Shown one piece after another: positions 37,023 to 47,558 of a stretch of DNA of 64,000 nt (its first letter is position 1; every line of letters begins with the position of its first letter). The position numbers and the translations under genes were made by a program. The stretch spans positions 301,492-365,491 of the forward strand of contig NZ_WMKZ01000002.1 of assembly GCF_019024285.1 (NCBI RefSeq). Direction: 5' to 3'. This DNA comes from Alkalihalobacterium elongatum. GTDB lineage: Bacteria > Bacillota > Bacilli > Bacillales > Bacillaceae_F. Under the pieces are notes generated by a model, which was not told the origin of the DNA, ran no database searches, and saw only the letters and a list, made by a program, of their open reading frames with translations.

Positions 37023-37376
37023 TTAATCACATTGAATAATGCGTAATCCACACGCTTCGAGTTGGTCTAATTTTTCTCTTTGTGATGGAACGTGCTTTAA
37101 CAAACTTTCAATAATTGGATAATACTGATTAGTTTCATCTAATGAATAAAAAATCCACTGCCCTTTCCTTCGTTCCTTCACTAAACCTGCATCTCTTAGC
37201 TTCCGTAAGTGTTGACTAATGGAAGGCTGACTCATTTCAAATAATTCAACCATTTCACATACACAACATTCACTTTCAAATAACAATGCAATCATTGTAA
37301 GTCTTGTTTTATCCCCTAATAACTTTAGAACATTTGCTAGCTTATTAATGTCTACCTCCTGAGTCATATTGTTCAT
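37023..37376 (-). CDS. arsR: Arsenic-responsive repressor ArsR
   Basis: 117 residues from ATG 37376 (site AAGGAG at 8 nt; a GTG at 37385 is inside that site). A winged-helix ArsR/SmtB protein with the As(III)-binding ECCVCEM motif at the start of the recognition region, followed by SQPSISQHLRKLRDAGLV. It should bind the dyad at 37483-37502 and control both divergent ars transcripts. Confidence 0.93.
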   Translation of the reverse strand: MNNMTQEVDINKLANVLKLLGDKTRLTMIALLFESECCVCEMVELFEMSQPSISQHLRKLRDAGLVKERRKGQWIFYSLDETNQYYPIIESLLKHVPSQREKLDQLEACGLRIIQCD

Positions 37377-37482
37377 GAACGGCACTCCTTCCCCTTACAT
37401 AGCTATTGAAGTATTAAGAAAAACTATAGTCATCAACTGTTCACAACAAATTCATTGTAAATATGATCTACAACCATTATTA

Positions 37483-37502
37483 TATAAGCATATACTTATA
37501 TG
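37483..37502. promoter_or_regulatory. ArsR operator candidate
   Basis: ATATAAG-N6-CTTATAT, a 20-bp near-perfect dyad in the arsR-arsD intergenic region, 33 bp before the arsD start. Confidence 0.7.
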
Positions 37503-37534
37503 TCAATTTATTTATTTGTAAAGGAGATGTAAAT

Positions 37535-37897
37535 ATGTCATTAAAAATTGAAATTTTTGATCCTGCACTTTGTTGTTCTACAGGGATATGTGGACCAAGT
37601 GTAGACCCAGAGTTAACCCGAATCGCAAAAGATATTCACACATTACAAAAGAACAACATAGATGCTGTCCGCTATAATTTATCTCAAAATGCAGAACCTT
37701 ATGTAACAACTGAAGTAATAAGCCAGCTACTTGACGATGAGGGAACTGATGCGTTACCTGCTACTATTGTCAATGGAGAACTAAAGAAAAAAGGAAATTA
37801 TCCGACGGCAAATGAGTTGTCAGAATGGACAGGGTTACCTATTAACACATTCGTTACTAAACCAAAGTCATTAAAAATTGACTTAGAAGTTCAATAA
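37535..37897 (+). CDS. arsD: Arsenic metallochaperone ArsD
   Basis: 120 residues from ATG 37535 behind AAAGGAG; the longer frame begins inside the promoter/operator. The N-terminus has the As(III) cysteines Cys12-Cys13 and Cys18 (LCCSTGICGP). ArsD hands arsenite to the ArsA ATPase, encoded 27 bp downstream. Confidence 0.94.
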   Translation: MSLKIEIFDPALCCSTGICGPSVDPELTRIAKDIHTLQKNNIDAVRYNLSQNAEPYVTTEVISQLLDDEGTDALPATIVNGELKKKGNYPTANELSEWTGLPINTFVTKPKSLKIDLEVQ

Positions 37898-37924
37898 TAA
37901 GGTTGATAAAAAGGAGTTCTACTT

Positions 37925-39688
<1,764 letters not shown>

Positions 39689-39746
39689 GAGTGATGACCC
39701 TAGCGTTTATTGTTATACAAATTTAAAAACTAATAATTCACAATAA

Positions 39747-39776
39747 AAAGGGACTCCTTTTCTAGGGAGTCCCTTT
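39747..39776. terminator. Bidirectional terminator between arsA and clpE
   Basis: 11-bp stem beginning AAAGGGACTCC with its complement at the right arm, flanked by A- and T-rich sequence. Confidence 0.85.
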
Positions 39777-39803
39777 CAATATTACCCTTATCGCATACTG
39801 GCT

Positions 39804-41840
39804 TTATTTTTTAGTTACAACAATTTCCTTATCGCATGCGTCTACTTTGACAGTTTTGACATCTTCCTCATCAATAATTAAATCTACAATTAGGTCCTCA
39901 ATCTTTTCTTGAATTGCTCTTCTTAACGGACGAGCACCAAAGTTGGGATCGTACCCTTTTTCTACAATTATTTCTTTTGCTTCAGTTGTAATTTCAATGT
40001 TTAATGATTGTTCGGCTGCTTTTTTATAAACATCCTTTAGCATTAACTCAACAATTTCAAGCAAGTGCTCTTTTTCTAGTTGATTGAAATGAACTGTAGT
40101 GTCAATTCTGTTAAGAAACTCTGGTTTAAAATAATGGTCAAGTTGTTTTGCATTACTTGTCATTACGATGACTGTGTCTTTAAAGCTCACTGTTCGGCCA
40201 TGACTATCTGTCAGTCTTCCGTCCTCAAGAATTTGTAAGAAAAGATGTTGAACATCTCGATGAGCTTTTTCCATTTCATCTAGGAGCACTATGCTATATG
40301 GCTTTCTTCTTATTTGTTCTGTTAACTGACCTGCTTCCTCATGTCCTACATAACCTGGAGGTGAGCCAATTAATTTAGAAACAGTATGTTTTTCCATATA
40401 TTCACTCATATCTAGACGAATTAAAGCATCTCTATTTCCAAATAACTCCTCAGCTAATACTTTAGTTAATTCTGTTTTACCAACCCCTGTTTGACCTACA
40501 AACAGGAAGGAAGCAATTGGACGATTGGAGCGACTAAAGCCTGCACGACTGCGGCGAATTGCTTTTGCCACAGCTTCTACAGCCTCACATTGACCAATCA
40601 CCTTATTACCTAGTTGAGCTTGAAGATTTCTTAATTTTTCTTGTTCACTTTGCTGAAGTTTTCGAACAGGTATGCCTGTTTTCTTCTCAATTAACAGTTG
40701 AATGTCTTCAACAGCTACAATTGGGTCTTGATATGCAGCTGCATTTTTTAGCTTTTCTTCTAATTGCAGTTCTTCCTGACGTAATTTTGCAGCTTTTTCA
40801 TAGTCTTCTTTTTCAGCCGCTTTAATCTTTTCTTTTTGAATGACTTCTAGCCTTGATTCAATAGCAGATTGGTTGCTCCCTGCTTCCTTTAAATTAAGCT
40901 TTGAGCCCGCTTCATCAAGTAAATCAATGGCTTTATCTGGAAGCAGACGATCTTGTATAAAGCGATGTGAAAGTTCTACGCATGTTTTGATTACATCTTC
41001 AGGGTATTTTACTGAATGATACGCTTCATATTTTGGCGCTAGCCCTTTTAATATTGTTATCGCATCTTCAACAGATGGTTCTTTTACAATAATCGGTTGA
41101 AAACGTCTTTCAAGTGCACCATCTTTCTCAATATCTCGATATTCCTTCAGAGTTGTTGCACCAATTACTTGAATTTGACCACGTGCTAATGCTGGTTTTA
41201 ATATATTCCCTGCATCCATTGACCCTTCCGTTTTACCTGCACCAACTAGCTGATGTATCTCATCAATAAAAAGAACTGTATTTTGGTTTGCTTCTAATTC
41301 ATCTAATAGCTGCTTCATGCGTTCTTCAAATTGTCCACGATATGAAGTTCCTGAAATGAGTGAAGCAACATCAAGTGAAATGATTTCTTTATTACGTAAT
41401 TTATCTGGTACATTACCTTCTACAATTTTTAAGGCAAGACCTTCTGCAATGGCTGTTTTCCCAACTCCAGGTTCACCGATTAGCACTGGATTATTTTTAT
41501 TACGACGATTTAAAATTTCAGTTACTTGCTCAATTTCATCTTCTCGACCAATAACAGGGTCAATCATTCCTGTTTTTGCAATTTCCGTTAAGTTACGTCC
41601 AAATTGTTTTAATACACCCGACTTTTCAGGTTCAAGATTACATGCGCCTGTTGAACAATTCTCTCCAGTTGGTATTGAATCAAATTGGAAGTCAGATGGT
41701 GAAAACGTTTCGCCCTTCTTAGCCCCTTGCCGAATTTCATCATAACAGTGAGAGCAGACTGTCAATTCTTTTCTTTGACCATTAACCTGGACTTGTAAAA
41801 AAACATTTGCTTCACGTGTTTGACATTTTGTACATTTCAT
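39804..41840 (-). CDS. clpE: ATP-dependent Clp protease ATP-binding subunit ClpE
   Basis: 678 residues. An N-terminal zinc finger (CTKCQ... CSHC, residues 3-33) defines ClpE among Clp ATPases. The first AAA+ domain has Walker A GEPGVGKTA, a UvrB/C-type coiled motif lies in the middle (about 355-385), and the second AAA+ has GQTGVGKTE. The C-terminal D2 domain is that of class I Hsp100. It unfolds and feeds substrates to ClpP under heat or protein stress. Two CtsR boxes flank its promoter, in line with class III heat-shock control. Confidence 0.95.
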   Translation of the reverse strand: MKCTKCQTREANVFLQVQVNGQRKELTVCSHCYDEIRQGAKKGETFSPSDFQFDSIPTGENCSTGACNLEPEKSGVLKQFGRNLTEIAKTGMIDPVIGREDEIEQVTEILNRRNKNNPVLIGEPGVGKTAIAEGLALKIVEGNVPDKLRNKEIISLDVASLISGTSYRGQFEERMKQLLDELEANQNTVLFIDEIHQLVGAGKTEGSMDAGNILKPALARGQIQVIGATTLKEYRDIEKDGALERRFQPIIVKEPSVEDAITILKGLAPKYEAYHSVKYPEDVIKTCVELSHRFIQDRLLPDKAIDLLDEAGSKLNLKEAGSNQSAIESRLEVIQKEKIKAAEKEDYEKAAKLRQEELQLEEKLKNAAAYQDPIVAVEDIQLLIEKKTGIPVRKLQQSEQEKLRNLQAQLGNKVIGQCEAVEAVAKAIRRSRAGFSRSNRPIASFLFVGQTGVGKTELTKVLAEELFGNRDALIRLDMSEYMEKHTVSKLIGSPPGYVGHEEAGQLTEQIRRKPYSIVLLDEMEKAHRDVQHLFLQILEDGRLTDSHGRTVSFKDTVIVMTSNAKQLDHYFKPEFLNRIDTTVHFNQLEKEHLLEIVELMLKDVYKKAAEQSLNIEITTEAKEIIVEKGYDPNFGARPLRRAIQEKIEDLIVDLIIDEEDVKTVKVDACDKEIVVTKK

Positions 41841-41871
41841 TGATTTTCACTCCTTTTTATCATTATTTGAC

Positions 41872-41888
41872 TTTGACTATATTTGACC
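41872..41888. promoter_or_regulatory. CtsR box 1 (downstream of the clpE start site)
   Basis: Plus strand TTTGACTATATTTGACC, the heptad-N3-heptad CtsR pattern read on the reverse strand. Confidence 0.88.
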
Positions 41889-41901
41889 ATTTATTAATTT
41901 A

Positions 41902-41930
41902 AATATATACCATATGACTAATATTGGCAA
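41902..41930 (-). promoter_or_regulatory. Vegetative promoter of clpE
   Basis: Minus strand TTGCCA (41930-41925), 17-bp spacer, TATATT (41907-41902), between the two CtsR boxes. Confidence 0.8.
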
Positions 41931-41936
41931 CTATTT

Positions 41937-41953
41937 TTTGACCATCTCTGACC
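41937..41953. promoter_or_regulatory. CtsR box 2 (upstream of the clpE promoter)
   Basis: Plus strand TTTGACCATCTCTGACC, one mismatch to the box pattern. It lies 38 bp before the divergent acyl-CoA ligase frame and may also affect that gene. Confidence 0.75.
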
Positions 41954-42026
41954 AATTGTTCTATTTTTTTATTTTCAGAATTTTGTTACAATGTTTATAT
42001 ACTTGTTCAAAAAGGATGTGAGTTTT

Positions 42027-43568
42027 GTGCTTACTGTTGGCTCTTTTTTTAAACAGAATGGTTCAAAATATAAGGAAAAAACTGCGGTTATATTTCACAA
42101 CCAAATACTTACATACGAAGAACTGAACATCAGAACGAATCAACTAGCTAACGCATTTACTAAAAAAGGCTTTCAAAAGGGTGACAAAGTAGCTGTTTTT
42201 ATGAAAAATCATTCTGCTTATATTGAGATTATTGGTGCACTCGCCAAAATTGGCGTAATTCTCGTTCCAATCAACTATCGTTTACTTAGTAAGGACATTG
42301 AATATATTCTTAATCATTCTGAATGCCGCGCTATGATAACAACTGGCGAATATGAAGATCTCATTCGTAATGTCATCGCTTCAACTCCACAATTAGATAC
42401 ACTTCTAGTCGTAGATGGACAAGGTCAGTATCCATTTCACCAATATGAAGCTTTCCTTCAATCGGGTTCTACTAAAGAACCAAGTGTAACAATTAACGAA
42501 ACCGATCCATTTTATTATGGCTATACTTCGGGCACAACAGGAAAGCCAAAGGCAGTCGTCATTTCTCACCGATCTCGAGTCTTAACTGGCATGGTAGCGG
42601 CCTATGAATATAAATTAGACGAGTCTGACATTCATATTGTTGCTGGCCCCATTTATCACGCTGCTCCTTGGATTTTCTTACTAATGCAACTCATTGTTGG
42701 TGGAACTGTCGTCATTCAAGAAACGTTTGACGCTGAACAATTTTTGCAGCTAACTGAAAAATATAAAGCTTCGAATACTTTTATGGCACCGACGATGTTT
42801 AATTTCATCGTTAATCTCCCTGCTGCTACGAAAGAAAAGTATGACCACCAATCAATGCGTGTGCTAATTTCAGCAGGCGCTCCTTTACCAACTCAAACGA
42901 AAAATGAAATACTTAATTATTTTAAAGGAACAGATCTTCACGAATTTTACGGATCTACAGAAACAGCCATAACCTTAAATATTAAGCCAAAGGATATTAG
43001 GAATAAAGATGCTTGTGTCGGACAACCATTTCCGATGGTCGAATGCTTACTATTAGATGAACAAAGAAATCCAGTAGCAGCTGGTGAAGTTGGTGAACTT
43101 TATATTAAAGCACCATACTTATTAGATGGATATTATAAAAATGAACTTGCGAACCGAGAGTCTTTTTACGGGGAATTTTTTTCAGTTGGAGATATGGCTC
43201 GACAAGATAAAGACGGGTTTTATTATATCGTTGATCGAAAAAAAGACATGCTTATTAGTGGGGGCGTAAATATTTATCCACGTGAAATTGAAGAGTTTCT
43301 CTATACACATACAGGCATTTTAGACGTAGCGGTTATTGGGGTACCTGATCCTATTTGGGGTGAGTCTGTAAAAGCAATTGTCGTTCCTAAAGAAGGTGTT
43401 TCTTTAACAGAAGATGATGTTGTTACCTATTGTGACGGTAAACTAGCAAGCTACAAAAAACCTAAATCGGTTGACTTTGTGTCTGCATTACCACGAAACC
43501 CTTCAGGAAAAATACTTAAAACAGAACTTCGTGCACCCCACTGGCAAGGCCAAGGAAAGCGAATATAG
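42027..43568 (+). CDS. AMP-dependent acyl-CoA ligase (second copy in window)
   Basis: 513 residues from GTG 42027. The ANL-superfamily motifs are GYTSGTTGKPKAVV (about residue 164), FYGSTETA, GDMARQDKDGFYYIVDRKKDM and the catalytic Lys in NPSGKILK. Substrate class is fatty or aromatic acid; not readable. I chose GTG because GGATGTGAG precedes it and an upstream ATG at 41991 sits at a likely -10 element (TTACAAT). The gene runs divergently from clpE. Confidence 0.85.
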   Translation: MLTVGSFFKQNGSKYKEKTAVIFHNQILTYEELNIRTNQLANAFTKKGFQKGDKVAVFMKNHSAYIEIIGALAKIGVILVPINYRLLSKDIEYILNHSECRAMITTGEYEDLIRNVIASTPQLDTLLVVDGQGQYPFHQYEAFLQSGSTKEPSVTINETDPFYYGYTSGTTGKPKAVVISHRSRVLTGMVAAYEYKLDESDIHIVAGPIYHAAPWIFLLMQLIVGGTVVIQETFDAEQFLQLTEKYKASNTFMAPTMFNFIVNLPAATKEKYDHQSMRVLISAGAPLPTQTKNEILNYFKGTDLHEFYGSTETAITLNIKPKDIRNKDACVGQPFPMVECLLLDEQRNPVAAGEVGELYIKAPYLLDGYYKNELANRESFYGEFFSVGDMARQDKDGFYYIVDRKKDMLISGGVNIYPREIEEFLYTHTGILDVAVIGVPDPIWGESVKAIVVPKEGVSLTEDDVVTYCDGKLASYKKPKSVDFVSALPRNPSGKILKTELRAPHWQGQGKRI

Positions 43569-43599
43569 ACTAGATAAGTTCCAACAAAAAACGAAGGTA

Positions 43600-43632
43600 A
43601 AGCACCTAGCAAAAATTCTACGCTAGGTGCTT
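43600..43632. terminator. Terminator between the acyl-CoA ligase and dcd
   Basis: 11-bp stem (43600-43610 with 43622-43632). The following T-rich tail is on the minus-strand side. Confidence 0.7.
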
Positions 43633-43682
43633 GTGGTAAACATTAAAAGTTGAAGGGTTCTAATTATATTCTTCTATTAACA

Positions 43683-44213
43683 TCAATCAATATCCTTATA
43701 TATACGACTTCCTACTGCTTTACGCTGCCCTTGATACTTCCCTTGATAAGGGGCTCCTGCTTTCTGATCCATTAATGCAAAAACAAGCTGACAAATTCTT
43801 CTTCCTGATTTTAATCGAATAGGAAGTCGGTTTGCGTTATATAGCTCTAATGTAATTTCACCTTCAAACCCAGGGTCAACCCAGCCCGCGTTCTGAATAA
43901 ATAACCCCATCCTCCCTATTGAACTACGTCCTTCTACAAAAGCTGTTACATAGTTGGGGAGTTTTATATATTCTTTGGTTGTGGCTAATAAAAACGAGTT
44001 GGGCGGAATCACGACTTCATTGCTCTCAAATTCAATATATTTGGCTTCTTTTTCAAGAGAGATTGACTCAATTACATTTTCATCAATCTTTAAAAAATGC
44101 GTACCTAATCTTATATCTACTGAAGCTGGTTGTACTTGCCCCTCCGTTAAGGGCTCGATTGTAAGTTCTCCGTTTCTCAACATCTTATTTATCGTTTTAT
44201 CGGATAAAATCAT
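43683..44213 (-). CDS. dcd: dCTP deaminase (Dcd family)
   Basis: 176 residues from ATG 44213 (GAGGAG site). The trimeric dUTPase/Dcd fold is visible in [42 protein letters not shown] (residues about 108-138, landmark) and the C-terminal [13 protein letters not shown]. The GRSS and GQ motifs place it with dCTP deaminases; the bifunctional DCD-DUT form that yields dUMP directly is possible. It supplies dUMP for thymidylate synthesis. Stands alone. Confidence 0.88.
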   Translation of the reverse strand: MILSDKTINKMLRNGELTIEPLTEGQVQPASVDIRLGTHFLKIDENVIESISLEKEAKYIEFESNEVVIPPNSFLLATTKEYIKLPNYVTAFVEGRSSIGRMGLFIQNAGWVDPGFEGEITLELYNANRLPIRLKSGRRICQLVFALMDQKAGAPYQGKYQGQRKAVGSRIYKDID

Positions 44214-44312
44214 TGCTGCTCTCCTCACTCTCACTAATACTTACACTTTTAGTAAAACGTAACTATTCCGATTTGTAGTTTATCATATTCTCCCCTATCA
44301 TTAAAGAATACA

Positions 44313-44341
44313 TTGCAAATTATATTCTGTTTTTGTATATT
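44313..44341 (+). promoter_or_regulatory. Promoter of the Zur-box flavoprotein gene
   Basis: TTGCAA (44313-44318), 17-bp spacer with an extended TG, TATATT (44336-44341). Confidence 0.75.
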
Positions 44342-44363
44342 AAATAGTAATGATTACGATTAT
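44342..44363. promoter_or_regulatory. Zur-type zinc operator
   Basis: Core TAGTAATGATTACGA (44345-44359) matches the Bacillus Zur 7-1-7 pattern TCGTAATNATTACGA at all but one position. It starts immediately after the -10, so a bound repressor would cover the start site. Confidence 0.7.
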
Positions 44364-44381
44364 ATAACTGGAGGTTACATC

Positions 44382-45548
44382 ATGTTTGACTGGCTAATTA
44401 TTGGTGGTGGGATACAAGGTTGCACCGCAGCTGTATATCTCCTAAAACAAAATAAAGTTTCAATTGAAAATTTAGCCATTATAGATCCAAATGAACAACC
44501 ATTATCCATGTGGCGTCATTGCACATCTATTATCGAAATGCCCTACTTACGGTCTCCGTCCATTCATCACCTTGCACCTGCTCATTTTGACCTTGAGAAA
44601 TTTGCGAAATCATCAAAAGGAAGACCTTACGCTTCTTTTTATAAACCTTATGACCGACCAGGATTACAATTATTTAATACACACTGCGAGCATTTATTTG
44701 AGGAAACGAGATTAAATAAAAGCTGGCTTCAAGGAAGAGTCGTCCAATTAAAGAAAGACAAAACAAGCTGGAAGGTTATACTTAAGGATGGGCAAGAGCT
44801 TGAAAGTAAAAATGTTATATTAGCGATTGGATTAAGTGAACACCCATTTTGGCCAGAATGGGCAGTTACCGCAAAAGAAAACGAAGCTTCGATTTCACAT
44901 ATATTTGATCGAACTCAACAGGTCACTGAAACTGCAAAATCAATAGCAATTATCGGTGGCGGAATTTCTGCGGCACACGCTGCAATTAAGTGGAGTCAGC
45001 ATCTTCCTGGAAACACAGTTCAAATTTCTAGACATTCTCTTAGAGTACATCAATTTGATTCTGATCCTGGATGGCTTGGTCCAAAATTAATGAGAAACTT
45101 CCAAACTGTATCTAGTTATGATAAGAGACGAGAAATGATCCGCAAAGCACGTCATAGAGGATCAATGCCACTCGATATTAAAGCTAAGATTGGTAAACAA
45201 ATAAAAAGTGGTGCGCTTTCCTTTTTACAGGATGAAGTAATGGAAGTACAGGCCAATAGCTCTTTAAATAAAATTACATTACAGTCTGGACAACAAATAA
45301 AAGCTGACCACATTTTATTGGCAACAGGGTTCCATCAATCACCTCCTGGGATTGAATGGCTTAACTCAACAATTCAAGATAGGAAACTCCAATGTGCAGC
45401 ATGTGGTTACCCCATCCTGTCGACATCCTTGCAATGGGATGAGGGACTTTATGCCATTGGGGCCCTATCAGAACTAGAAATTGGTCCAGTAGCAAGAAAT
45501 ATCTCTGGTGCTCGCCGAGGTATTGAAAAAATCCTTGAGTCTATCTAA
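44382..45548 (+). CDS. FAD/NAD(P)-binding oxidoreductase under a Zur-type operator
   Basis: 388 residues from ATG 44382 (TGGAGGT site; a longer frame reaches back over the promoter). The N-terminal FAD-binding GGGIQG and a second dinucleotide site IIGGGISAAHA near residue 190 are typical of flavin monooxygenase, lysine/ornithine hydroxylase and thioredoxin-reductase-like proteins. LATGFH occurs near 315. A CAACGYP pair near residue 340 may be redox or metal-binding. The zinc-operator position suggests a role in low-zinc response, for example metallophore or cofactor chemistry, but no partner genes are present. I cannot name the substrate. Confidence 0.75.
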   Translation: MFDWLIIGGGIQGCTAAVYLLKQNKVSIENLAIIDPNEQPLSMWRHCTSIIEMPYLRSPSIHHLAPAHFDLEKFAKSSKGRPYASFYKPYDRPGLQLFNTHCEHLFEETRLNKSWLQGRVVQLKKDKTSWKVILKDGQELESKNVILAIGLSEHPFWPEWAVTAKENEASISHIFDRTQQVTETAKSIAIIGGGISAAHAAIKWSQHLPGNTVQISRHSLRVHQFDSDPGWLGPKLMRNFQTVSSYDKRREMIRKARHRGSMPLDIKAKIGKQIKSGALSFLQDEVMEVQANSSLNKITLQSGQQIKADHILLATGFHQSPPGIEWLNSTIQDRKLQCAACGYPILSTSLQWDEGLYAIGALSELEIGPVARNISGARRGIEKILESI

Positions 45549-45608
45549 ATACAACGCTGTATAAATTTTGAATATATATTCAAATGACCTCTAAAAGAAG
45601 TCAAAAAA

Positions 45609-45633
45609 AGCAGAGTGTGCAAGACACTCTGCT
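45609..45633 (-). terminator. Terminator of the IDEAL-domain gene
   Basis: 10-bp perfect stem (45609-45618 with 45624-45633) and a T7 tail on the minus strand. Confidence 0.85.
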
Positions 45634-45637
45634 ATAA

Positions 45638-45934
45638 TTAGTCAAAAAATTGTATATTTAGTTCATATCCTTTTTCAAACAACGTCTTTCCTGGGCGATA
45701 ACGGTCTAACAGCTCATTGTAATGTGTTGATAATACAAAAAATCTCTTTTCATCCTCTGCCTCTAATGCCTCATCAATTTGGTTACAAATTTCATTTTTT
45801 TGATACTCATATATCGAGTATTCAAGCATCGCTTGGGCATAAAGGGAATTCAGAATTTCTTCTGAAGGCTTCTTCTTGTTACGAATCGCGGCTAATTGTT
45901 TCATAAGCTTTTTATCAATGGCAAATTTGTTCAT
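45638..45934 (-). CDS. IDEAL domain protein
   Basis: 98 residues. The segment NQIDEALEAEDEKRFFVLSTHYNEL (residues about 49-72; landmark) carries the I-D-E-A-L motif and following acidic helix of the IDEAL domain, which occurs in small Bacillales proteins and in YpiB-like proteins, usually of unknown role. Basic N-terminus, no membrane segment. ATG 45934 follows AAAGGAGGT. Confidence 0.75.
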   Translation of the reverse strand: MNKFAIDKKLMKQLAAIRNKKKPSEEILNSLYAQAMLEYSIYEYQKNEICNQIDEALEAEDEKRFFVLSTHYNELLDRYRPGKTLFEKGYELNIQFFD

Positions 45935-46114
45935 AGAAGTTACCTCCTTTTTGTTATTTTACATTAAATTTTCTAATAATTCAAACATTTTTATTGTCCA
46001 CTTTTGACCAATTTTATCTAATTTTATTTCATTGGCAGTAAATTCTGTTTTCCCTAGTTTATTCATAGTTAAACTATCTGAGCAGGCTTTTAACCCATTT
46101 TTGATAAAATAAAA

Positions 46115-46162
46115 GCACTCCGAAACAGAGAATGCGGTCAGCATTGTACTAAATTGGAGTGC
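46115..46162 (-). terminator. Terminator of the pcp gene
   Basis: GCACTCC (46115-46121) and its complement (46156-46162) form a 7-bp stem around an inner 5-bp stem (46131-46135 with 46141-46145). TTTTATTTTA follows on the minus strand. Confidence 0.7.
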
Positions 46163-46192
46163 AAGAATGATATCCTATTTATTAAATGATGG

Positions 46193-46816
46193 TTATGCTT
46201 GATCTCTAATTGCTTCAATCATAATTTTTAAGCTTCTAACTTGTTCAGCCAAAGACATACTTGGTGTGTTTGGACGGTTTGTCACCATATCTGGAGTAGC
46301 TGGGAAATGAACAAATCCAGCTTTTATCTGAAGTTGTTTTATATTTATATGATGTAAAATTCCATATAATGTATTATTACATATATATGTACCAGCTGAA
46401 TTTGAAATTTGTGCAGGAATACCTTCTGACGCTAAACGGTCTACCATCGCTCGAATCGGTAATGTCGTAAATAATCCATCGGGACCATCATTGATGATTG
46501 ATCGATCAACAGGCTTCTCTCCTTGATTGTCTCCTTTATCACCTTCTCCTGCAGTATCCTGAATATTTATCCCTATTCGTTCTGGAGTAATCGCTGCTCT
46601 GCCAAAAGCAAGCCCACACGACAGAACAACATCAGGATTCACTTCTTCTATTTTTAATAGGAGTTTATCAACACATTGTCCATAAACAACTGGTAGGCCA
46701 ATAGTTTCTATTTCTACTCCTTCTATACCTTGCTTTTTTACTTCTTTAACAATTTCTAACGTAGGGTTCACTTTAAAATCTGCAAATGGTTCAAAGCCTG
46801 ATAATAATATTTTCAT
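46193..46816 (-). CDS. pcp: Pyrrolidone-carboxylate peptidase (pyroglutamyl peptidase I)
   Basis: 207 residues of a C15 cysteine peptidase. ILLSGFEPFADFKVNPT at the start, catalytic Glu in RIGINIQDT context, Cys in SAGTYICNNTLYG and His in GFVHFPATPDM near the end. It removes N-terminal pyroglutamate from peptides in the cytosol. ATG 46816 follows AAGGAGG. Monocistronic with its own terminator. Confidence 0.93.
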   Translation of the reverse strand: MKILLSGFEPFADFKVNPTLEIVKEVKKQGIEGVEIETIGLPVVYGQCVDKLLLKIEEVNPDVVLSCGLAFGRAAITPERIGINIQDTAGEGDKGDNQGEKPVDRSIINDGPDGLFTTLPIRAMVDRLASEGIPAQISNSAGTYICNNTLYGILHHINIKQLQIKAGFVHFPATPDMVTNRPNTPSMSLAEQVRSLKIMIEAIRDQA

Positions 46817-46964
46817 TATAAATATAATGCCTCCTTCATTGCTGTTACTTTTATTTTAACATTGTTAAAGGATATTGTTGAAATAAGTTGATTTTGAGGC
46901 TCTTAGTGTGGAATGTTAATTTCACACGATTAACTAAGGATAGTTTCATTCCAAAAATATGCAG

Positions 46965-46993
46965 TTGTAAAAGAACACTTGTTTGCATATACT
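46965..46993 (+). promoter_or_regulatory. Vegetative promoter of the small gene at 47035
   Basis: TTGTAA (46965-46970), 17-bp spacer, TATACT (46988-46993), about 40 bp before ATG 47035. TTGTTTG and CAAACAA arms flank the -10 and may be an operator. Confidence 0.65.
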
Positions 46994-47034
46994 ATAAATA
47001 CAAACAAATGTTCCTAGATTGGAGTTTGATAGCT

Positions 47035-47391
47035 ATGATGATAACTAAAGATGAACAAAAAGCAATTCATCATTATGTGCTATTAACAATTGCACGCAAA
47101 GCATTAGAAAAAGACTTAGAAAGACTAAAAGAATCTCCATTAAAATTACAACCTTCTTACCTTACACTCACCACTACTGTACTTGATCAACTTGGTAAAG
47201 AACTAGGGGTGATCAAGCGTTATATGAAAAAAAATCAATTAAAAGTTGAAGCAGGTAAAAACGATGGAACCTTCTCGCACTACAGTTATTTTTGTCGGGG
47301 ATACGAAGGGCATAACCATTACTTGAATGTAAATTTAAAAAACCAAGTCACACAATATATTACGAACTGTTTTTCAAACGGAGCTAAGTAG
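47035..47391 (+). CDS. Conserved-looking small cytosolic protein, function unknown
   Basis: 118 residues from ATG 47035 behind TTGGAG; a longer frame starts before the promoter and is unlikely. The N-terminal half is helical with heptad-like hydrophobics (HHYVLLTIARKALEKDLERL), and the second half has many Tyr/His/Asn. The layout recalls uncharacterised Bacillus proteins such as YhjD, but I cannot confirm this by eye. It has a good promoter and terminator, so it is transcribed alone. Confidence 0.65.
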   Translation: MMITKDEQKAIHHYVLLTIARKALEKDLERLKESPLKLQPSYLTLTTTVLDQLGKELGVIKRYMKKNQLKVEAGKNDGTFSHYSYFCRGYEGHNHYLNVNLKNQVTQYITNCFSNGAK

Positions 47392-47414
47392 CAAACTCTC
47401 GTTTTACATTTATC

Positions 47415-47445
47415 AAGAATGAGCGAAGCATATTCACTCATTCTT
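47415..47445 (+). terminator. Terminator of the 118-residue protein gene
   Basis: 9-bp stem (47415-47423 with 47437-47445) followed by TTCTTGTTT. Confidence 0.75.
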
Positions 47446-47558
47446 TTCTTGTTTCATCTAAAAAACGATAAGGTAAGGGGGTAAGGCATAATTTTTTAAT
47501 ATTTTTATATTAATAGTATAATAGCTAGCCTTTATATATTTATTTGGAGGTGAAGAAG

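Noticed and set aside
45959..46144. A 61-codon minus-strand frame between the IDEAL gene and pcp
   Set aside because: Its start codon lies inside the loop of the pcp terminator, it lacks a ribosome site, and the protein has no recognisable pattern.
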